Origin: Nocardia nova
GTDB taxonomy: Bacteria; Actinomycetota; Actinomycetes; Mycobacteriales; Mycobacteriaceae
Reading direction: 5' to 3'
Assembly (NCBI RefSeq): GCF_002933465.1
Contig: NZ_PSZE01000003.1
Location: 248,001-312,000 of the forward strand
Length of the DNA stretch: 64,000 bases
This document shows positions 51,323-59,882 of this stretch, one piece after another. The position numbers and the translations under genes were made by a program. How positions within the stretch are numbered: position 1 is the first letter of the stretch; each line of letters opens with the position of its first letter. The notes beneath the pieces are model-generated. The model saw only the letters and a program-made list of their open reading frames with translations. It was not told where the DNA came from and made no database searches.

Positions 51323-54300
51323 GCCGGACGGATTCGGCTGCCGGTCAGGGATGGGTGCGGTATCTGCTGCATCGGTGTCTGTCGCATCCGCGTGCCGTCG
51401 CGGGTGCGGCCATAGGCGCCCTCGGTAGTGCCGCGTCGACCGCGGTAGTACCCCTGGTGGTGCGGCATGTCGTCGATACGCTGGGCAATTCCCGAATACC
51501 GCTGGCCGCCGCCGTCACCGCCCTGATCGTCATCGGTGTGCTCCGGTTCGGGCTGTCGATGCTGCGCAGGGTGTGCTCGTCCAGGCTGTCGCTGGGCGTG
51601 CAGTTCGATCTGCGGTCGGATCTGTTCGCCGCGCTGGTGCGGATGCCCGGCCGCGAACAGATGGCGGTGTCCACCGGCCAGGTGGTGAGCCGCGCGATCA
51701 GTGACATCACGCTGATTCAGATGTTCCTGCAACTGATTCCGATCGTCACCGGCAATGCGGCGCTGCTGGTGGCGGCGCTGGTGCTGATGGCGACGATGTC
51801 ATTGCCGCTGGCAGCCATCGCGCTGGTGTTGCTGCCGGCACTGTGGTTCGTCACCCGGCGCTCGCAGCGAGAACTGTTCCCCGCCAACTGGGATGCGCAA
51901 GCCCAGGCGGCGGAGGTGGCGATGCGGGTGGAGTCGGCGGTCGCCGGGGTGCGCGTGGTCAAGGGGTTCGGACAGGAGCGCCGGGAGACCGGTGAACTGG
52001 AGCGGCGTGCCCGCGACTTGTTCCGGTCACGGCTGCGTGTGGTGCGGATCACCAGCCGATTCACCCCCGCGATGGCGGCCCTGCCGGCCCTGGGACAGGT
52101 GTTCATCCTGGTGGTGGGCGGAATGCTCGCCCTCCAGCAGAGCATCAGCCTCGGCACGTTTCTGGCCTTCATGACGTATCTGGGGTCGTTCGTGAGTCCG
52201 GTGCGGCAGTTCTCGACATTGCTCACGGTGAGTCAGCAGGGGAAGGCGTCGCTGGATCGGGTGCGCGAGGTCATCGACGCGGGCCCGGGCCGGGAGGCGG
52301 CGGCCGCACCGTTCACTGCGACCGGCGCGCCGCCGCGGATCGACCTGTCCGAGGTGAGCGTGCGGATCGGCGGCACCGCGGTTCTCGACCGTCTGGACCT
52401 GATCATCCCCGCCGGTACGACGGTGGCGTTGGCGGGCGGCGCAGGGTCCGGGAAATCGACCCTCACCGCACTGCTGCCACGGCTGATCGATCCGGATGCC
52501 GGTGTGGTGCGGCTCGACGGCGCGGATGTGCGAGAGTTGCCCGATATCCGCGGTCGGGTGGCCATCGTCTTCGAGGACACCCACCTGATGGCCGATACCA
52601 TCCGGGCGAATGTGACCTACGGGCGTCCGGATGCCACCGACGATCAGGTCTGGCACGCCCTGTACCTGGCGGCGGCCGACGAATTCGTCCGGCGGCTGTC
52701 CGAGCAGTTGGACACCCCGATCGGGGAACGGGGGCAACGGCTTTCGGGTGGACAGCGGCAGCGGCTGGCGCTGGCGCGCGCGTTGATCACCGACGCCCCC
52801 GTCCTGGTGCTCGACGATGCGACCTCGGCGATCGATGCGAAGGTCGAGCAGACCATCTTCGAACGTATCGCCGCCGAGGTGCGGCGCCGTACGACGGTGG
52901 TGGTGGCACACCGTGTTTCGACCCTCGCCCTGGCCGACCGGGTGGTGATCCTGAACGACGGCCGGGTCGCCGAATCAGGCACCCTTGCCGAACTCCAGGG
53001 GTCCGGCACTCTGTTCGCGACGCTGTTCACACCGCCGGATGTGGCGGAAATCAGTGCGGCCCTGCGCACGACGGCCGATGTCGTGCCAACGGAGATACTC
53101 TGGGCCGAACCCGCCGAGTACGGCGACGAGAGCCGAACCCTGGAGCAGATGGCGCGGGCGTTCTCGCACCATGCGGCCGGAGCGGGCGGTTTCGCGCGCG
53201 GCGGCGGCATGATGACCTCCGCGCCGCCCAGCGGGGATGTACAAGCGCTCATCGACGCACTGCCACCGGTGACGGGCGAACCCGACGTCTCCGAAACATT
53301 CACGCGGACAGCTGATCCCGCGTTCGGACTGCGCCGGTTACTGCGGCCGTTCGCTGGTCCGCTGCTGGCCGGTCTGGGCCTGGTCGCCCTGGATGCGATC
53401 GCGCAGATTCTGATTCCGGTGCTGGTGCGCTACGGCATAGACCGAGGAGTTCTGGTCGGCGCGCGGGACGTCCTGCTCGCCGCGGCGGCGCTCGCGGCCG
53501 GGGTGGTGCTCGTCGACTGGGCGATCAGCGTCGCGCAGGTCCGGGTGACCGGGCGGGCCGGGGAGCGGCTGCTGTTCGGCGTGCGGGTGAAGACGTTCGC
53601 CCAGCTGCAGCGGCTCGGCCTGCAGTACTACGAACGCGAACTCGGCGGCCGGATCATGACCCGCATGACCACCGATGTCGACGGGTTGTCCACCTTCCTG
53701 CAGACCGGCCTGTCGACCGCGTTGACCTCATCGCTGACCATCGGCGGCGTGGTGATCGCACTGCTGGTGATCGACGCCCGGCTGGCGGTGGTGGTGCTGG
53801 CGCTGATACCGATCCTCATCGCCTCCACGGTGTGGTTCCGGCGGATGTCGGTGCCCGCCTACAACAAGGCGCGGGACAAGGTCAGCGCGGTCAACGCCTA
53901 CCTGCAGGAGAACGTGGACAACATCAAGGTCACCCAGGCCTACCGCCGGGAAGCGCTGAACCAGGACAGATTCGACCGGCTGTCGTGGGACTACCGCGAC
54001 GCGCGACTGCGCAGCCAAACCCTGATGGCCGTGTTCTTCCCGTTCATCGAATTCCTGTCGGTGGTCGCGACGGCCGCTGTCCTCGCCGTGGGTGTGCACC
54101 AGGTGCGCGGCGCGGCGCTGGGCGCCGGGACGCTGATCGCGTTCCTGCTCTACATCGATCTGCTGTTCGCGCCGATTCAGCAGCTCTCGCAGGTGTTCGA
54201 CAGTTATCAGCAGGCGGTGGTGGGTGTCGATCGGCTCGGCCGCTTGTTCGCGGTGGAGGTCGCCACCCCGCAGGCGGCGCGGCCGCGGGCGGTGCACCGG

Positions 54301-55071
54301 GTCGACGGGGCGATCGAGGTCCGGAATGTGGGGTTCCGGTACCGGCCCGAGGACACCGCCGTCCTGCACGACGTGACGTTGCGAATCGAACCTGGGCAGC
54401 GGATCGCGCTGGTGGGTGAGACCGGGGCCGGAAAGTCCACGCTGGTCAAACTCCTGGCTCGCTACTACGACCCGACCGAGGGGCGAATTCTGGTGGACGG
54501 CAGGGATATTCGCGAGTTCCGGCTGGAGGACTACCGCAAACGCCTCGGCGTGGTGCCGCAGGAGCCGTACCTGTTCGGCGACACTGTGCGCGACGCCATC
54601 GCCTACGGCAGGCCGGACGCCGATCCGGCGGAGATCGAATGGGCCGCCCGGGCAGTCGGGGCGCACGAGATGATCGCCGCACTCGGCCTCGGCTATCACC
54701 ACCCGATCGGCCCGCAGGGCAGGCTGTTGTCCTCCGGGCAGCGGCAACTGCTCGCACTCGCCCGTGCCCAACTCGTCGAACCCGACATCCTCATCCTCGA
54801 CGAGGCCACCGCCTCCCTCGACCTCGCCACCGAGGCCCGGGTTCGCGCGGCCATCGATGTGCTCACCGCGGGCCGCACCACGATCGTGGTGGCGCATCGG
54901 CTGGCGACCGCGGCGGACTCCGACGTCGTAGCGGTGATGGTGGGCGGGCGCCTGGCCGAGGTCGGGCCGCACGAGGACCTGCTGCGGGCGGACGGGACCT
55001 ACGCGGCGCTCTGGCGGGCGTATGTGGGAGCGTCGCGAACCGATACGGATCGCGAGTCGGCGCGGTTGTAG
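51319..55071 (+). CDS. Single-chain ABC exporter with two TMD-NBD units (Rv0194-like)
   Basis: A 1,250-residue protein made of two fused half-transporters. Unit 1 (about 1-590): TMD, then NBD with AGGAGSGKST (Walker A), LSGGQRQRLALARAL and LVLDDATSAID. Unit 2 (about 670-1250): TMD starting near AFGLRRLLRPFAGPLLAG, NBD with VGETGAGKST, LSSGQRQLLALARAQL and ILILDEATASLD. Both H-loops are present (VVAHRVST, VVAHRLAT). A His/Gly-rich linker (about 610-665) joins them. Walker B of NBD1 ends in D instead of E (LDDATS), suggesting one degenerate ATP site, as in many heterodimeric exporters. It overlaps the LLM gene by 4 bp. It resembles M. tuberculosis Rv0194, a multidrug efflux pump. Confidence 0.9.
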   Translation: MSRTDSAAGQGWVRYLLHRCLSHPRAVAGAAIGALGSAASTAVVPLVVRHVVDTLGNSRIPLAAAVTALIVIGVLRFGLSMLRRVCSSRLSLGVQFDLRSDLFAALVRMPGREQMAVSTGQVVSRAISDITLIQMFLQLIPIVTGNAALLVAALVLMATMSLPLAAIALVLLPALWFVTRRSQRELFPANWDAQAQAAEVAMRVESAVAGVRVVKGFGQERRETGELERRARDLFRSRLRVVRITSRFTPAMAALPALGQVFILVVGGMLALQQSISLGTFLAFMTYLGSFVSPVRQFSTLLTVSQQGKASLDRVREVIDAGPGREAAAAPFTATGAPPRIDLSEVSVRIGGTAVLDRLDLIIPAGTTVALAGGAGSGKSTLTALLPRLIDPDAGVVRLDGADVRELPDIRGRVAIVFEDTHLMADTIRANVTYGRPDATDDQVWHALYLAAADEFVRRLSEQLDTPIGERGQRLSGGQRQRLALARALITDAPVLVLDDATSAIDAKVEQTIFERIAAEVRRRTTVVVAHRVSTLALADRVVILNDGRVAESGTLAELQGSGTLFATLFTPPDVAEISAALRTTADVVPTEILWAEPAEYGDESRTLEQMARAFSHHAAGAGGFARGGGMMTSAPPSGDVQALIDALPPVTGEPDVSETFTRTADPAFGLRRLLRPFAGPLLAGLGLVALDAIAQILIPVLVRYGIDRGVLVGARDVLLAAAALAAGVVLVDWAISVAQVRVTGRAGERLLFGVRVKTFAQLQRLGLQYYERELGGRIMTRMTTDVDGLSTFLQTGLSTALTSSLTIGGVVIALLVIDARLAVVVLALIPILIASTVWFRRMSVPAYNKARDKVSAVNAYLQENVDNIKVTQAYRREALNQDRFDRLSWDYRDARLRSQTLMAVFFPFIEFLSVVATAAVLAVGVHQVRGAALGAGTLIAFLLYIDLLFAPIQQLSQVFDSYQQAVVGVDRLGRLFAVEVATPQAARPRAVHRVDGAIEVRNVGFRYRPEDTAVLHDVTLRIEPGQRIALVGETGAGKSTLVKLLARYYDPTEGRILVDGRDIREFRLEDYRKRLGVVPQEPYLFGDTVRDAIAYGRPDADPAEIEWAARAVGAHEMIAALGLGYHHPIGPQGRLLSSGQRQLLALARAQLVEPDILILDEATASLDLATEARVRAAIDVLTAGRTTIVVAHRLATAADSDVVAVMVGGRLAEVGPHEDLLRADGTYAALWRAYVGASRTDTDRESARL

Positions 55072-55096
55072 GGGCGTGGCGCCGGTTCGCCTGCGC

Positions 55097-56710
55097 TCAT
55101 CGCACGCTGACCGTGCGGGAATGCCATCCCGTCGCGCCGTCCGGCATCGGTGGGTGGCGCTGAGCGGCCTGGGTGGTTCCGGTGGTGTCGGTGGCGCGGA
55201 CGCGGAGGGTGTGGGTGCCCGGGGCGGCCTGCCATTGGTAGGTCCATTGACGCCAGGTGTCGGGGGAGTATTCGGTGGTCAGGTCGGCGGCGAGCCAGGG
55301 GCCGTCGTCGACCTGCACCTCCACGGACGCGATACCGCGATGCTGGGCCCAGGCGACCCCGGCGACTACGACCGGGCCGGCGGGCAGGGTTGCGAAGGCG
55401 GCGGGGACATCGATGCGGGATGCGGTCTTGATCGGCGCCTGGTCGGACCATCCCCGGGTGGTCCAATACGCTTGTGCGCGATCGAATCTGGTCACTTCGA
55501 GGTCGACCACCCATTTGGTGGCGGACACGTAGCCGTAGAGGCCGGGAACCACGAGCCGCGCCGGGTAGCCGTGTTCGAGGGGCAGCGGCGCGCCGTTCAT
55601 GCCGACGGCGAGCAGCGCGTCGCGCCCGTCGGTCATCGCCTGGATCGGCGTCCCGGCGGTGAAGCCGTCGGCGCTGCGGGACAACACCATATCGGCATCC
55701 GGACGCACACCCGCCTCGTGCAGCAGATCGGCCAGCCGGTAGCCGGTCCACACCGCATTGCCCGTGAGGTTGCCACCCACTTCGTTGGACACACAGGTCA
55801 GGGTGATCATGCGCGCGATCGCGGGCCGCCGACGCAGCTCGTCCATCGTGAATTCCGCTGTGCGTTCGACCATTCCGTGGATGCGCAGCCTCCACTCGGT
55901 ACTGCTGACGGCGGGCACCTGCAGCGCGGTGTCGACCCGGTAGAAGTCGGCGCCGGGCGTGACGAATGCGGTGAGCCCCGGCACCGAGCGGGTCATGGCC
56001 GGGGTGACCGGCGCGGCCGCCGAAACTGCCTTGGGCACGATGAATCGCGCCCGGTCCGCGGCCACGTCCCGTAGCCGTTGTGACACGAATCGTCCCGCCG
56101 CCGCGGCGCCGACCGCGATCGCGCCGACCCCGGCCGCCATCGTCAGAAAGCGCCGCCGCGCCAATCGAGTGGCACCGGGGATATCGCCGTGGTCCGGGAC
56201 GCGGTCGCGGTCCCGAGCCTCCTCGGGGTCCCGACCTTCGTCGCGCCGGCCTCCTTGTGGGACCAGTAGCCGCAAGACGATCAGCCCCGCCACCACACCG
56301 ACCGCGGTCGGAATCGCGAACCACCACTGCGCATTCGGACGATGCAGTGCCGCAACGGTGATCGCGATACCCAGGACGGCGAATATCGCGCTGCCGATGC
56401 GGCGGCGACGTTCGAGCACACCGCACAGGGCGGCAAGCACCACCATCGCCGCGCCCAAAGCGGCGAACAGCACATCCTTGTCGTGACTGCCGAACCGTCG
56501 GATCGCCTGCTCGCGCAGTTGCTGCGGCGTGTGATCGACGACCGTCGCCCCGGCGGCGAAGAACGGCGAGGAGCGTGGGTCGAGGATCGCGCCCACGAGT
56601 TCGCCGATGCCCAGCACCGCCGCACCCGCCAGTATTCCGGCGAGCGCGGCAGCGGCGAATCCGAGCGTGCTGCGGTGCGCGGTGGGCCCGCGCGTATCCG
56701 TGTCGATCAT
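55097..56710 (-). CDS. Molybdopterin-dependent oxidoreductase, sulfite-oxidase type, with N-terminal membrane domain
   Basis: A 537-residue protein. Residues 1 to about 155 have four hydrophobic helices; a basic RRRFLTMAAG segment at about 185 resembles a Tat-like motif after the membrane domain. The sulfite-oxidase catalytic domain follows: FYRVDTALQVP, WRLRIHGMVE, and MITLTCVSNEVGGNLTGNAVWTGYRLADLL with the molybdenum-coordinating Cys in LTCVSNEVGG. A Mo-Co dimerisation domain closes (VEVQVDDGPWLAADL). It likely works at the extracytoplasmic face. It lies 66 bp after rskA in the sigK operon, suggesting SigK-dependent expression. Confidence 0.88.
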   Translation of the reverse strand: MIDTDTRGPTAHRSTLGFAAAALAGILAGAAVLGIGELVGAILDPRSSPFFAAGATVVDHTPQQLREQAIRRFGSHDKDVLFAALGAAMVVLAALCGVLERRRRIGSAIFAVLGIAITVAALHRPNAQWWFAIPTAVGVVAGLIVLRLLVPQGGRRDEGRDPEEARDRDRVPDHGDIPGATRLARRRFLTMAAGVGAIAVGAAAAGRFVSQRLRDVAADRARFIVPKAVSAAAPVTPAMTRSVPGLTAFVTPGADFYRVDTALQVPAVSSTEWRLRIHGMVERTAEFTMDELRRRPAIARMITLTCVSNEVGGNLTGNAVWTGYRLADLLHEAGVRPDADMVLSRSADGFTAGTPIQAMTDGRDALLAVGMNGAPLPLEHGYPARLVVPGLYGYVSATKWVVDLEVTRFDRAQAYWTTRGWSDQAPIKTASRIDVPAAFATLPAGPVVVAGVAWAQHRGIASVEVQVDDGPWLAADLTTEYSPDTWRQWTYQWQAAPGTHTLRVRATDTTGTTQAAQRHPPMPDGATGWHSRTVSVR

Positions 56711-56776
56711 GAGGTCCTCGATTCCCAGGCGGGATGAGGAATTCGTGACGCCGGTCCGCGCGGACGGCGCCGATCG

Positions 56777-57514
56777 TCAGCTCATCGGCATGGTGCCGAT
56801 CGGGGCCGTGGTCGGGGCCGGGGAGCCGCCCGCGGGTTCGACGGTGATGGCCAGTGCGTCGCCCCCGGCGTAGGTGGCCACCATCGGCGCGGACGGACTC
56901 GGTACGTGGTCCATCACCCCGGCCGAGCGCGGCGCGCCGGTCGGCGGTACCACCCACAGCTGGTATACATGGCCCTGCGGCGCCGGCGGCATGCTCTCGA
57001 AAGCCACTGTGGCCGCACCCATTTCGTTGGACGCGTGCACCATCAGCACGCCGCCGGTACTGAGCGGCGCGCTCGCGGTGTGTGCGTCCGGTTGCCGCAT
57101 GATCTGTTCCGCCATCGGTGGATTCGCGGTCTGCCCGGCGTGTTGCTGGGCGACGATGCCGCCGCCGACTCCGGCCGCCACCACTACCGCGGCCGCCGCG
57201 GCCAGCCAACGTAGCCGAGACCTCCTGGACGGTCGGGTGAGCGGAACCGCGGCGGACGGATCGGCGGGCCGCGCGCGGTCGAGTGCGGCGAGTATGCGCC
57301 CCTCCAATTCCGGCGTGGGCTCTTTCGCATCGAGGACCGACAACGCACCCATCGTCTCGCGGACTGCGCGAACCACCACCGAGAAGGCCTGGCTCGTGTC
57401 CGGGCCGGCGTCGGCGACGCGTTGTTCGATCTCGTCGCGCTCGGAATCGCCGACCGCGTCCAGAGCGTAGGGGTAGGCCAGGTCGAGCAGCTCGTGGTCG
57501 GATGTGTCAGGCAT
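56777..57514 (-). CDS. rskA: Anti-sigma-K factor RskA
   Basis: A 245-residue membrane protein: an N-terminal anti-sigma domain (ELLDLAYPYALDAVGDSERDEIEQRV), one transmembrane helix (about 100-120, LRWLAAAAAVVVAAGVGGGIVA) and an extracytoplasmic RskA C-terminal domain (GAATVAFESMPPAPQGHVYQLWVVP). It holds SigK inactive at the membrane until intramembrane proteolysis. The anti-sigma domain lacks the zinc HxxxCxxC motif, as expected for RskA. It overlaps the sigK 3' end by 8 bp, ensuring balanced translation. Confidence 0.92.
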   Translation of the reverse strand: MPDTSDHELLDLAYPYALDAVGDSERDEIEQRVADAGPDTSQAFSVVVRAVRETMGALSVLDAKEPTPELEGRILAALDRARPADPSAAVPLTRPSRRSRLRWLAAAAAVVVAAGVGGGIVAQQHAGQTANPPMAEQIMRQPDAHTASAPLSTGGVLMVHASNEMGAATVAFESMPPAPQGHVYQLWVVPPTGAPRSAGVMDHVPSPSAPMVATYAGGDALAITVEPAGGSPAPTTAPIGTMPMS

Positions 57515-58154
57515 GGGAGGCCACCCCCGAAAGGCAGATCTGGAGCCGCTTCAGCGCATCCCGGATACGGCTCTTGACGGTGGGCAGTGGCGCATCGAGA
57601 TGTTCGGCGACCTCTCGGTAGGTGCGTCCGCTGTAGTAGGCCAGCGCGATCGCCTCCCGCTGGGTCGCGGTGAGGGTGTCCAGGCAGCGCAGCACCGCCT
57701 GCTCTTCCAGCCGCTGACCGACCGTTTCGGCGACGGTGTCGTGGTCACGTCCCAGGTGGGCGTGACCGTAGACGCGATCGCGGGCCGTAGCCGACTCCTC
57801 GATGCGTACGCGGTCCACGGCACGCCGATGGGTGAGCATCATCAGCCACCCGATCGGGCTGGCCAGCGCGGGGTCGTAGCGTTCGGCGGTCGTCCAGGCC
57901 TGCAGATACACCTCCTGCGTGACCTCCTCGGCGGCGGTGTGACTGCGCAGGATGCGCAAGGCGAGGCCGAACACCCTCGCGCTGGTCGCCCGATAGAAGC
58001 GCGTGAACGCCTCGCGGTTGCCGGTGGCGGCGGCCGCGAGCAGAGTGGCGAGCTCACGCTGCGTTTCCGCACGCTCGCCGCCGCCCGGCGGACACGACGG
58101 AGTGTCATCGGTATCGGCCAGGCGGATCGAGGTGAACTCCGGATCGCCGGTCAT
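57507..58154 (-). CDS. sigK: ECF sigma factor SigK
   Basis: A 215-residue ECF sigma factor. Region 2 is FTRFYRATSARVFGLALRIL, SHTAAEEVTQEVYLQAWTTA and SPIGWLMMLTHRRAVDRVR; region 4 is LTATQREAIALAYYSGRTYREVAEHLDAPLPTVKSRIRDALKRL. It matches SigK of mycobacteria in sequence and in its partner RskA. M. tuberculosis SigK drives mpt70/mpt83 and its own locus; here an MPT83-like gene lies 138 bp upstream. A SigK-type promoter is recognisable before the ATG (58183-58209). Confidence 0.92.
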   Translation of the reverse strand: MTGDPEFTSIRLADTDDTPSCPPGGGERAETQRELATLLAAAATGNREAFTRFYRATSARVFGLALRILRSHTAAEEVTQEVYLQAWTTAERYDPALASPIGWLMMLTHRRAVDRVRIEESATARDRVYGHAHLGRDHDTVAETVGQRLEEQAVLRCLDTLTATQREAIALAYYSGRTYREVAEHLDAPLPTVKSRIRDALKRLQICLSGVASHA

Positions 58155-58182
58155 GAGCGCGTCCCTGCATACATGGGAAGAG

Positions 58183-58209
58183 GTTCGACATGACCAGCTT
58201 GCCGGATGG
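58183..58209 (-). promoter_or_regulatory. Possible SigK-dependent promoter of the sigK operon
   Basis: On the minus strand CCATCC (58209-58204) and TCGAAC (58188-58183) are separated by 15 bases, resembling the mycobacterial SigK consensus (CCATCC and CCGAAT-like hexamers). Spacing is a little short. Autoregulation is inferred. Confidence 0.5.
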
Positions 58210-58292
58210 GCGCGGATTTCGGGACGTTTTAGCTCGCGTGCGGTACCGCGCCGATATGGTCTCCGACCAGCGCGAACGGCCGCAGTGACAAC

Positions 58293-58952
58293 TCAGGCGG
58301 GCGGCATCAGCACGGTGTCGATCAGATAGACCGTCGCATTCGCGGTCTTCACGCCACCGCAGACGACCGTCGCGTCGCCGACCTTGATGGTGTCGCCGGA
58401 ACGAGTCACGTTCACCGTGCCGCCCTCGACCGTCTTGTGCTCACCCGCGATGGCATCGGGCGCGATCTGCCCCGGCACCACGTGGTAGCTGAGGATCTTG
58501 GTGAGGGTGGCGCTGTCGGTCTTCAGGCTGTCGACGGTGGCCGGCGCCAGCTTGGCGAAGGCGTCGTCGGTGGGAGCGAAGACGGTGAACTGGCCACCGT
58601 TCAGGGTGTCGACCAGGTTGACCTGTGGGTTCAGCTTCCCGGACACCGCGGCGGTGAGCGTGGTCAGCATCGGATTGTGGGAGGCGGCCGTCGCGACGGG
58701 ATCCTGCGCCATGCCCTCGACCGAGCCGGGACCCGAGGGCACCTGCTCGGCATAGGCCTTGCAGCCGGGGCCGACCAAGCCGGCCATGGCGTCGGTGGCC
58801 GTACCGCTGGGCGCGGTCATGCTGCTGGTCCTGCTCATCGTGGTCGACGACCCCGAACCGGAGTTGTCGTCGGAAGAGCAGGCCGACACTCCCAGCAGGG
58901 CCGCGGTCGAAACAAGCGCCGCCGTGACGACGGCACGCTTCATGCTTCTCAT
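58293..58952 (-). CDS. Fasciclin-domain lipoprotein, MPT83/MPT70-like
   Basis: A 219-residue lipoprotein. The signal peptide [18 protein letters not shown] has a lipobox (VSAC), followed by a Ser/Thr/Gly linker. The FAS1 domain matches mycobacterial MPT83/MPT70 closely: [68 protein letters not shown] and [18 protein letters not shown]83-type proteins are SigK-regulated surface antigens. The two Cys (GPGC, VVCGG) are positioned for a disulfide. ATG at 58952 is chosen; ATG at 58943 is also possible. It is 138 bp upstream of sigK, same strand. Confidence 0.92.
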   Translation of the reverse strand: MRSMKRAVVTAALVSTAALLGVSACSSDDNSGSGSSTTMSRTSSMTAPSGTATDAMAGLVGPGCKAYAEQVPSGPGSVEGMAQDPVATAASHNPMLTTLTAAVSGKLNPQVNLVDTLNGGQFTVFAPTDDAFAKLAPATVDSLKTDSATLTKILSYHVVPGQIAPDAIAGEHKTVEGGTVNVTRSGDTIKVGDATVVCGGVKTANATVYLIDTVLMPPA

Positions 58953-59107
58953 CGGTTCATCACTTTCTCTCGGACGACCCGGCGGTCGCACGGTGTGTGG
59001 ATGACAGCACGGAATTCGTGTCGCGCGGCACCGCGGATGGGTCGAATGTCGTCCCGGCTCGCTGTGCGGCTGCGAGCCCGCGAACACGGGTTACTAGGCT
59101 GACCGCC

Positions 59108-59707
59108 GTGCTGCTTTCCGATCGCGACATTCGTGCCGAGCTGGCCGCCGGACGGCTCGGGCTGGAACCGTTCGACGAGAAATTGGTTCAGCCGTCGAGC
59201 ATCGATGTGCGGCTGGATCGAATGTTCCGGGTGTTCAACAACACTCGTTACACCCATATCGATCCCGCGCAGCGCCAGGACGAGCTGACCAGCCTGGTCG
59301 AACCCGATCAGGGCGAGCCGTTCGTCCTGCATCCGGGCGAATTCGTCCTCGGCTCGACGCTCGAGGTCTGCACCCTGCCCGACGATCTGGCCGGACGCCT
59401 GGAGGGTAAATCGAGCCTCGGGCGGCTGGGCCTGCTCACCCATTCCACGGCCGGATTCATCGACCCGGGTTTCAGCGGTCACATCACGCTGGAATTGTCG
59501 AATGTGGCGAATCTGCCGATCACGCTGTGGCCGGGGATGAAGATCGGCCAGCTGTGTCTGTTCCGCCTGAGCAGTCCCTCGGAACATCCGTACGGCAGCG
59601 TGGCGGCCGGCTCGAAATATCAGGGCCAGCGCGGGCCGACGCCTTCGCGCGCTTATATGAACTTCCCGCTGCCGGAGGATTCGATTCCGCAGCCGCTCGA
59701 TTCCTGA
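59108..59707 (+). CDS. dcd: dCTP deaminase (dUMP-forming)
   Basis: A 199-residue trimeric dUTPase-fold enzyme. [78 protein letters not shown] (catalytic Glu region) and [12 protein letters not shown] are all present. It is nearly superimposable on mycobacterial Dcd, which deaminates dCTP and hydrolyses it to dUMP for thymidylate synthesis. The C-terminus is about nine residues longer than in M. tuberculosis. GTG at 59108 is the start. dcd and udgA are adjacent in M. tuberculosis; here three genes separate them. Confidence 0.95.
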   Translation: MLLSDRDIRAELAAGRLGLEPFDEKLVQPSSIDVRLDRMFRVFNNTRYTHIDPAQRQDELTSLVEPDQGEPFVLHPGEFVLGSTLEVCTLPDDLAGRLEGKSSLGRLGLLTHSTAGFIDPGFSGHITLELSNVANLPITLWPGMKIGQLCLFRLSSPSEHPYGSVAAGSKYQGQRGPTPSRAYMNFPLPEDSIPQPLDS

Positions 59708-59837
59708 ACGAGCGCAGCACGACCTCGACGATGTTCCGGGAGCTGCTCACCTGGCATGACGGGCGGCGCGCGGACTACGAGGGGTTCTGGAGTTTCGCCG
59801 GAAATCGTAAGGTGTCGGTCGCCGGGCGCCACCCGAA

Positions 59838-59868
59838 CCGGCGCGGCGCGCAATCGCGGCCGCGCCGG
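59838..59868. terminator. Bidirectional hairpin terminator
   Basis: CCGGCGCGGC pairs with GCCGCGCCGG over 10 bp with an 11-base loop, between the convergent dcd (ends 59707) and permease (ends 59883) genes. Confidence 0.7.
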
Positions 59869-59882
59869 CTCGGCATCCGGCG

